Source of the DNA: Bacteroidota bacterium
Lineage (GTDB): Bacteria; Bacteroidota; Bacteroidia; B-17B0; Aurantibacillaceae
DNA length: 11,215 nucleotides
Assembly: GCA_023433205.1 (NCBI GenBank)
Contig: JAEZDS010000191.1
Location: forward strand, 1-11,215
Direction of reading: 5' to 3'
Position 1 is the stretch's first letter; every line of letters begins with the position of its first letter. Below the pieces are notes generated by a model. It ran no database searches. It was not told the origin of the DNA and saw only the letters and a list, made by a program, of their open reading frames with translations. Of the stretch, positions 6,537 through 11,215 are shown piece by piece. Position numbers and translations under genes: made by a program.

Positions 6537-7652
6537 ATGAAAGTACTATTATTAAGTGATACCCACAGCCCGCACACCGAAAAGTGGGCGCTGGGACTTG
6601 CGGGCGCCGGTATAAAGGTTGGCCTCTTCAGTTTTAACAAAGCTGCCGATGAGTGGTACCACCACGAGAACATCACTGTGTTTTTTGAGCCGCCCTCGTC
6701 GATTAACGCCGAAAGCACCATTACCAAGTTGTCTTACATAAAATACGTGCGGATCTTAAAAAAGATCATCCGGCATTTTGAACCTGACATTCTTCATGCC
6801 CATTATGCTACCAGCTATGGGCTTATTGGGGCCCTTGCTGGTTACAAACCTTTTATTCTTTCGGTCTGGGGTTCTGATGTTTATAATTTCCCTGTAAAAT
6901 CCAAGTTCCATCGAAAGATCCTTCAGTTCAATCTTAAAAAGGCCGACGTACTTCTGTCAACCAGCCTCATTATGAAAGAAGAACTGAAAAAATACACCGG
7001 CAGGCAGGTTAAGGTTACACCGTTTGGTGTTGATGTAAATGCTTTTGTCAGGAACAATTCCTTTGCAAAGAACGATGGCATGATCAGGGTGGGGACCATC
7101 AAACCCATTCAGGAAAAATACGGGATCATTTATATTATTGAGGCCGCTGAAATACTGATGAAGGAGGGGAGGATCAACAATTTGCGGTTTTACCTGGTAG
7201 GGGAGGGTAACCTTGAGTATTACCGCAAGGTGATCGGGGAAAAAGATCTGCAGTCCTATTTTGAAATTACGGGACGTGTGCCTTTTTCTGAGATAAACAG
7301 GTACCACAACCTGCTTGATATTTTCTTAAATGTGTCGGTTGAAGACAGTGAAAGTTTTGGTGTTGCCGCGGTTGAAGCAATGGCCTGCGAAAAGCCGGTG
7401 ATAGTGAGTGATGTGGGCGGCTTAATGGAGGTGGTAAACCAGGGCGAATTTGGCCGCATAGTAAAGCGCCGCGATGCCCGCGCACTGGCAGAGGCTATTG
7501 TTGAGCTTGCAGCGGATGGGGAAGTGCGTGCGGAACTAGGCAGAAAAGCCAGGCAACAAGTTCTGAAACATTATCACTGGCAACACAATCTCGAACACAT
7601 GATAGCTATTTACAGGTCGGTGCTTGATCACAAAAAGCTTGCTGCAAAGTGA
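6537..7652 (+). CDS. Glycosyltransferase family 4
   Basis: A 371-residue GT-B enzyme from ATG 6537. It begins MKVLLLSDTHSPHTEKWA, a common opening for surface-polysaccharide GT4 enzymes. It continues with PDILHAHYATSYGLIGAL (83-100), LSVWGSDVY (108-116), VTPFGVDVNAF (160-170) and a canonical EX7E motif (E272 and E280 in SESFGVAAVEAMACEKPVI), which holds the donor phosphates and ribose. An in-frame GTG at 6525 would add four residues but overlaps the promoter-like box, so ATG is preferred. It is the first gene of a plus-strand unit; its TGA overlaps the next start as GTGA. It probably extends the lipid-linked glycan at the cytoplasmic membrane face. Specificity is unknown. Confidence 0.94.
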   Translation: MKVLLLSDTHSPHTEKWALGLAGAGIKVGLFSFNKAADEWYHHENITVFFEPPSSINAESTITKLSYIKYVRILKKIIRHFEPDILHAHYATSYGLIGALAGYKPFILSVWGSDVYNFPVKSKFHRKILQFNLKKADVLLSTSLIMKEELKKYTGRQVKVTPFGVDVNAFVRNNSFAKNDGMIRVGTIKPIQEKYGIIYIIEAAEILMKEGRINNLRFYLVGEGNLEYYRKVIGEKDLQSYFEITGRVPFSEINRYHNLLDIFLNVSVEDSESFGVAAVEAMACEKPVIVSDVGGLMEVVNQGEFGRIVKRRDARALAEAIVELAADGEVRAELGRKARQQVLKHYHWQHNLEHMIAIYRSVLDHKKLAAK

Positions 7653-8620
7653 TAATAGAGGAAGTTAATGTTAAAAGCCCCTCGCCTGATCTCCAGCGTT
7701 TTGTTGCAATGCATCGGCTGCTGTTTCATACTCAAACCTGGCTTAGCAGCTACAACAGCGGTCAGATAAAACAATGTATGATCCTGAACCAGAACAGAGA
7801 AGTAATAGGCTGTTTTGTATATTATGAATTTTTTAAGGCACGGTTTCGCTGCATCATAACGCCGCCTTTTACACCCCACATTGCCTTGTTTTGTGTAAAC
7901 CCTGCCTTATCAGTGGTGGGTCGCAATTCATTTGAAAAAGATCTTGGTAATTTACTCGGCGATTATTTCAAATCCCGCAATGCAGATTACCTGAGTATTA
8001 ACCTGCCCGCAGAGTACAATGATGTGCAGCCGTTCTTATGGAAGGATTACGGGGCGCGTTCCAGATTCACTTACCATCTTAACCTTGAGCAGGCTGAAGA
8101 TGAACTCATGGTAAACCTGAGTTCTGAAAAACGAAAGAGTTTAAACAAAGCCCGGAAAGACGGATTGGCAGTAGCTAAGGCAGATGATCCTAAGCAGGTT
8201 TATGAGCTGGTGACGGGATCTTTGTCGAGAAATGCGAAAAACAAAAATACCGCGATCATCAGCAATATTATCTCGCAATATTTAAATACGGAACAGTGTA
8301 TTGCTTATGTTGCAAAGTCAGGAGAGAAAACAATCGCCGCATCATTTTGTGTATGTGATACAACAAGTGCCATTTATCTTTTTGGCGGATATGACGCAAC
8401 GGCTAAACATCATGGAGCCGGAGTCTCTTGTATGTGGCACGCCATATTGGAGGCAAAAAGAAGGGGGCTGAAGATCTTCGATTTTGAAGGGTCAATGGAT
8501 CCGCGCATCGAGAGATATTTCAGGGAATTCGGACCGGAGCTGGTGACTTACCAATGCGTTGAGAAAGTGAAACCCTTCTTTAACCTGCTGTTAAGAATAA
8601 AAGGTCACAAACCTCTATGA
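7649..8620 (+). CDS. FemAB/GNAT-like acyl- or aminoacyltransferase
   Basis: A 323-residue protein of the Acetyltransf_6 (PF13480, FemAB-like GNAT) group common in Bacteroidota polysaccharide loci. The N-terminal half forms one degenerate GNAT-like domain. The second half has TYHLNL followed by the basic helix EKRKSLNKARKDGL (160-173), then IYLFGGYDATAKHHGAG (242-258) and FDFEGSMDPRIERYFREFG (277-295), the most recognisable blocks of the family. GTG 7649 overlaps the upstream stop (GTGA), which fixes the start and couples it to the GT4 gene. Characterised relatives transfer amino acids from aminoacyl-tRNA or acyl groups from acyl-CoA to amino sugars or peptides. The likely role here is decorating the glycan (inference); donor and acceptor are unresolved. 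Confidence 0.82.
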   Translation: MIIEEVNVKSPSPDLQRFVAMHRLLFHTQTWLSSYNSGQIKQCMILNQNREVIGCFVYYEFFKARFRCIITPPFTPHIALFCVNPALSVVGRNSFEKDLGNLLGDYFKSRNADYLSINLPAEYNDVQPFLWKDYGARSRFTYHLNLEQAEDELMVNLSSEKRKSLNKARKDGLAVAKADDPKQVYELVTGSLSRNAKNKNTAIISNIISQYLNTEQCIAYVAKSGEKTIAASFCVCDTTSAIYLFGGYDATAKHHGAGVSCMWHAILEAKRRGLKIFDFEGSMDPRIERYFREFGPELVTYQCVEKVKPFFNLLLRIKGHKPL

Positions 8621-8623
8621 TAT

Positions 8624-9052
8624 ATGAAGATCTGGAATGGAGATATTACCCTGCAGCAACTGAACGATCTTAATAAAGGAACATTTGGAGAATTTTTCGG
8701 CATCAGGTTCACTGAGATCGGCGAGGACTTTCTTTGCGCGCAGTTGGAGATCGCCGGTAAACACCGCCAGCCATTTGGGTTATTGCACGGTGGCGCTTCT
8801 GTTGCGCTGGCCGAAACCATTGGCAGTGTTGCAAGCTGGTGCTGTATAAACAGGGAACTGTTTATAGGGGTTGGCCTGGAGATAAATGCCAATCACCTGA
8901 AGCCGGTTACAGAAGGGAAAGTTACGGCAACCTGCAGGCCATTTAAAACAGGAGGAAAGATCCATGTATGGGATATTCAGATCACTGATCAGGCAGGCGA
9001 CCTGTGCTGTATATGCAGATTCACCTGCATGGTGGTGCCAAAACCAAAATAA
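8624..9052 (+). CDS. menI: Hotdog-fold thioesterase, MenI/YdiI-like (PaaI superfamily)
   Basis: A 142-residue single hotdog domain. It resembles E. coli YdiI/MenI as I recall it over the full length: an opening K.IW..DITL..LN, then HRQPFGLLHGGASVALAET, then LEINANHLKPVTEGKV and a cysteine-rich CCICR near the end. Gln49, His55 and Glu64 fall where YdiI has its active-site Gln, His and Glu, so the enzyme should be active. MenI hydrolyses 1,4-dihydroxy-2-naphthoyl-CoA in menaquinone synthesis, which fits the menaquinone-based respiration of Bacteroidota; other aromatic or acyl-CoA thioesters are possible. It starts 3 bases after the transferase gene, so it is probably cotranscribed. No other men gene is visible. 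Fold and family are firm, substrate inferred. Confidence 0.85.
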   Translation: MKIWNGDITLQQLNDLNKGTFGEFFGIRFTEIGEDFLCAQLEIAGKHRQPFGLLHGGASVALAETIGSVASWCCINRELFIGVGLEINANHLKPVTEGKVTATCRPFKTGGKIHVWDIQITDQAGDLCCICRFTCMVVPKPK

Positions 9053-9058
9053 AGTCTG

Positions 9059-9829
9059 CTAAAGGTCATTGTTTACTCCCATTCCAAACAATGCAAAATC
9101 ATATTTCACCGGATCTACTGGATCAAACTCACGAAGCGACGTCGTGAGCTCCTCTACTGCCTGCCAGTCGTCCTGTTTTCGGTTGAGTATGCCCAGTTTA
9201 CGGCTTATATTTCCGGTATGCACGTCAAGCGGCATCATCAGCTGCGAAGGTGCAATATTGTTCCATATCCCGAAATCAACGCCACACTTGTCTTTACGAA
9301 CCATCCAGCGCAGAAACATGCAGATCCTTTTAGCGCCTGACCTCTTTTCGGGGTCTGACACATGTTTGTGCGTGCGCATGGGGTGGCTGAGTTCAAAAAA
9401 TACTTTTCTGAACCCCGAAATCCGGTCTTTTACCATTAAAGAAGGATCTGCCAGGCCAAATAACTGTTCCAGTCCCCCGTGTCGGTGGTAGATATGCTGC
9501 AGTGCACGCAGAAAGTACATACAATCTGTGCCGTTAAAGGTGCGGTGTACAAATTTTTTAAAGCGGTGGCGATCTTTTTCGGAGTGGTTACTAATAAAAT
9601 CAAAAGGACTGTCTTCCATCAAAGTCATTAATTGTCCTGCATTTTTCAGAATACTCACCCGGTTGCCCCAGGCTATGGTTGCGGATAAAAACCCGGCAAT
9701 CTCTATATCTTCTTTCCTGGTGAACCGGTGAGGAATGAGTATGGGATCGTGCTCAATAAAAACTGGCGTATTATAAAGCTGGTATTTTTGTTCGAGCAGA
9801 TCTTTGATTTCATCACCTGTAACACGCAC
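9059..9829 (-). CDS. TIGR02757/DUF2400 family protein, HhH-GPD-like
   Basis: About 256 residues, the usual family length. Recognisable blocks are KYQLYNTPVFIEHDPILIPH, DIEIAGFLSATIAWGNR, the FLRWMVRKD segment, WNNIAPSQLMMPLDVHTGNI and FDPVDPVKYDFALFGMGV. No function is established. The layout resembles helix-hairpin-helix DNA glycosylases: PLDVHTGNISRKLG is reminiscent of the endonuclease III segment carrying the catalytic Asp (here D202) and SGAKRICMF of the one carrying the catalytic Lys (K167). There is no C-terminal iron-sulfur cysteine cluster. No ATG is available; GTG 9829 or the adjacent TTG 9832 is the start, with an in-frame stop upstream. It converges on the thioesterase gene with a 6-base gap. 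A DNA repair role is inference only. Confidence 0.88.
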   Translation of the reverse strand: MRVTGDEIKDLLEQKYQLYNTPVFIEHDPILIPHRFTRKEDIEIAGFLSATIAWGNRVSILKNAGQLMTLMEDSPFDFISNHSEKDRHRFKKFVHRTFNGTDCMYFLRALQHIYHRHGGLEQLFGLADPSLMVKDRISGFRKVFFELSHPMRTHKHVSDPEKRSGAKRICMFLRWMVRKDKCGVDFGIWNNIAPSQLMMPLDVHTGNISRKLGILNRKQDDWQAVEELTTSLREFDPVDPVKYDFALFGMGVNNDL

Positions 9830-9852
9830 CAATTTTCTGTGATTTAACTGTG

Positions 9853-9884
9853 AAAAAGTTCAGGCGCAGAATTTTCTGCGCCTG
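9853..9884 (-). terminator. Intrinsic terminator of the T9SS cargo gene
   Basis: A perfect 11-bp stem (CAGGCGCAGAA pairing with TTCTGCGCCTG at 9861-9871 and 9874-9884) with a 2-base loop, or a larger loop if the inner A-T pairs open. It lies about 20 bases after the stop at 9904. On the minus strand it is followed by AACTTTTTC, a short U tract. On the plus strand ATTTTT follows, so it could also stop transcripts coming from the left. The DUF2400 start lies only 24-32 bases further on, so that gene either has a promoter within this gap or depends on read-through. The rest of the 9833-9903 gap holds nothing else I recognise. Confidence 0.75.
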
Positions 9885-9903
9885 ATTTTTAAAGGTAAAA
9901 GTT

Positions 9904-11215
9904 TTATTGTTTAAGGATCCTGCCGATCTGAGTTTCCGCTTCTGATGATTTAAGCCTTATAAAATATACTCCTATGGCTTGCTGCCGCAGATCCAGATAA
10001 TTTTTTGCCCTGGCAGGAATGGATATTACTATTTTTCCGCTGGCATCATAAAGCATGATTAAGGCGTTTTCAGGTACCCGATCCAGTTCCACTGTCAGAC
10101 TTTCAAAGGCAGGATTGGGAAATAATTTTGCTAATGCAACAGCTTCCTCACCAACACCGGTGCAGCGTTCAACCTGTATGGTCACTATTGCAGTGTGGGT
10201 GCAGCCGCTGGCATTCATTCCGGTTACAGAATAATGGTGAGGCACATCAACTGTTGGGATTGTAGTGGCAGTGGCCCCGCTGCCGTTTGTGTTGGGAGAA
10301 AATGTATAACTGTCTGCCCCCGTTGCCGTTAATGTCACCAGTTCGTTTCTGCACACTTTTGATTTATTGGCATTTAACCCAACTACAGGCACAGCATTAA
10401 CCGTTATGGTAACTGAATTCGACAGCACGCATCCATTAATATCGGTGCCGCTAGCCATGTACATTGTTGTAACGCTCGGCGTTTCTATGATCTGGTTAAA
10501 AACCTGACCCGCACCCCAGGTGTATGTTTGCGCGCCTGAAGCAATAAGTGTCGCTGAACTGCCTGCACACACGGCAGTATCTGGTGTTAAAGTGAGCGTA
10601 TTGCTGTTAACCGGCACTGCTATGGTTTGCCCTTTAACACAGCCCAGGTTACTGGTTCCTGTAACACTGTAAATGGTGGTAACCTGCGGACTCACCATAT
10701 ACGAATTAGTTGTTGGTCCGCTGTCCCAGGTAAAAGTATTTGCCCCGCTGGCAGTTACCGTGGCTGTTTTGCCAACACAAAGCAGAGTAGGGCTTACCGC
10801 TGCCGTAACATTAGGAAGCGGATTTACGGTAATTGCTATTGAATTGGATGAAACACAGTTGCTGAGGTCTGTTGCCTGAACAGAATATACAGTACTTACG
10901 CTGGGAGTAACAGTAATATTCATGTTATTAGAGCCGGTACTCCAGGTATAACTTGAGATGCCGTTTCCTGATGCGGTGATAATTACATTGTCACCGCTGC
11001 AGATCACCGGGGCACTGGGCGAGAGCGTGATCGCAGCTCCTGTTTTGTATGTGATGGTCACATAACCGTTTCCCGCGTTTGCTCCCGCAGTATTTACCTG
11101 GTTGTTTCCTGCGTTGAATGATCCGCCTCCACCGCCTCCGCCGTAATTGCCGCTCTGCTGGTCGCTGCCGCCACCTGAATAGCCGCCACCGCCGCCACCA
11201 CCGCCACCTGTGCTC
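9904..11215 (-). CDS. Secreted T9SS cargo protein with glycine-rich and Ig-like repeat domains (5' end outside window)
   Basis: The frame stays open to the right edge, so 436 C-terminal residues are visible and the true start lies beyond 11215. The GTG at 11061 is only an internal Val in YVTITYK. Visible order: a Gly/Ser/Tyr/Asn-rich region ending NTAGANAGNGYVTITY, as in PF12810-type glycine-rich proteins; four Ig/PKD-like repeats of about 70-75 residues, each with two Cys about 45 residues apart (CSGD/NCVS, CVGK/GCVK, CAGS/GCVL, CRNE/GCTH), probably disulfide-bonded; then a type A T9SS sorting domain (LFPNPAFESLTVEL, IMLYDASGKIV, QAIGVYFIRLKS, ending RILKQ). The protein should cross the outer membrane by T9SS and be anchored or released after C-terminal cleavage. 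An adhesin or matrix role is plausible but not shown. Confidence 0.92.
   Translation of the reverse strand, partial: STGGGGGGGGGYSGGGSDQQSGNYGGGGGGGSFNAGNNQVNTAGANAGNGYVTITYKTGAAITLSPSAPVICSGDNVIITASGNGISSYTWSTGSNNMNITVTPSVSTVYSVQATDLSNCVSSNSIAITVNPLPNVTAAVSPTLLCVGKTATVTASGANTFTWDSGPTTNSYMVSPQVTTIYSVTGTSNLGCVKGQTIAVPVNSNTLTLTPDTAVCAGSSATLIASGAQTYTWGAGQVFNQIIETPSVTTMYMASGTDINGCVLSNSVTITVNAVPVVGLNANKSKVCRNELVTLTATGADSYTFSPNTNGSGATATTIPTVDVPHHYSVTGMNASGCTHTAIVTIQVERCTGVGEEAVALAKLFPNPAFESLTVELDRVPENALIMLYDASGKIVISIPARAKNYLDLRQQAIGVYFIRLKSSEAETQIGRILKQ
10162..11031 (-). repeat. Four tandem Ig/PKD-like protein repeats
   Basis: Within the T9SS cargo gene, four units lie head to tail at 10810-11031, 10600-10809, 10384-10599 and 10162-10383. 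Each has the pattern C-x-G/N...TA/ASG...Y/FTW/F...TP.V.T.YSV.....GC......I.V. The fourth is the most diverged: it has CRNE in place of C.G and lacks the Trp. Divergence between units suggests old duplications. Confidence 0.85.
11122..11208 (-). repeat. Low-complexity glycine-codon tracts
   Basis: Bases 11182-11208 encode nine consecutive Gly (GGC/GGT codons) and 11122-11142 encode seven, separated by a Tyr/Ser/Gln/Asn-containing linker. On the plus strand this reads as GCC/ACC triplets. It is a coding simple repeat, with the possibility of in-frame length change. Confidence 0.85.

Noticed and set aside
9069..9491. 140-codon open frame on the plus strand opposite the DUF2400 gene
   Set aside because: It is antisense to a gene with clear family motifs, has no recognisable domain, and is rich in Ser/Pro/Cys as expected of a shadow frame.
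9904..11061. Reading the T9SS cargo gene as complete with a start at 11061
   Set aside because: The GTG is an internal Val codon; the frame is open through 11215 and encodes a family-typical glycine-rich segment without a signal peptide.
11122..11208. Repetitive GCC/ACC sequence considered as a CRISPR or non-coding repeat
   Set aside because: It translates in frame with the T9SS cargo gene as glycine tracts; there are no spacers or constant repeat units.
1..11215. Mobile elements, tRNA/rRNA genes, riboswitches, toxin-antitoxin or phage-defence genes
   Set aside because: Almost every base is covered by recognised coding genes, and no transposase, terminal inverted repeats, tRNA cloverleaf or defence domain was seen.

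Overview
The window looks like part of a Bacteroidota chromosome. Three things point there: a secreted protein with a C-terminal type IX secretion (T9SS) sorting domain, a TIGR02757/DUF2400 protein of the kind common in that phylum, and a TATATTTG element that fits the Bacteroidota sigma-factor -7 consensus (TAnnTTTG). Shine-Dalgarno sequences are largely absent, which also fits. Genus cannot be assigned from what is visible.

Region 1 (1-5338, plus strand) is a tightly packed run of glycosyltransferase genes. In order it holds the 3' end of a GT4 enzyme, two tandem paralogous GT2 enzymes of WcaE-like type, a GT2 enzyme with a TDPD motif, another GT2, a GT14 (core-2/I-branching type) enzyme and a third type of GT2. 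Neighbours overlap by 4-34 bases or are separated by 1-4 bases, so this is almost certainly one translationally coupled operon that starts upstream of the window.

Region 2 (5321-6481, minus strand) is a single GT4 gene inverted relative to the rest. Its 3' end overlaps the preceding plus-strand gene by 18 bases. Region 3 (about 6518-9052, plus strand) starts at a short divergent intergenic region with a promoter-like box. It encodes a GT4 enzyme, a FemAB/GNAT-like transferase that overlaps it by GTGA, and a MenI/YdiI-like hotdog thioesterase 3 bases further on.

Region 4 (9059 to the end, minus strand) contains the DUF2400 protein, a strong hairpin terminator, and the C-terminal part of a glycine-rich, Ig-like-repeat T9SS cargo protein that runs off the right edge.

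Taken together, 1-8620 is a piece of a cell-surface or exopolysaccharide locus. Nine glycosyltransferases assemble a complex glycan and the FemAB/GNAT-like enzyme probably decorates it with an acyl or aminoacyl group. No polymerase, flippase, initiating transferase or sugar-nucleotide gene is visible, so the locus extends to the left. The thioesterase and DUF2400 genes look like housekeeping genes at the locus border. I see no mobile element, CRISPR, tRNA or rRNA. Nothing here is convincingly a new kind of system; the most checkable oddities are listed as findings.
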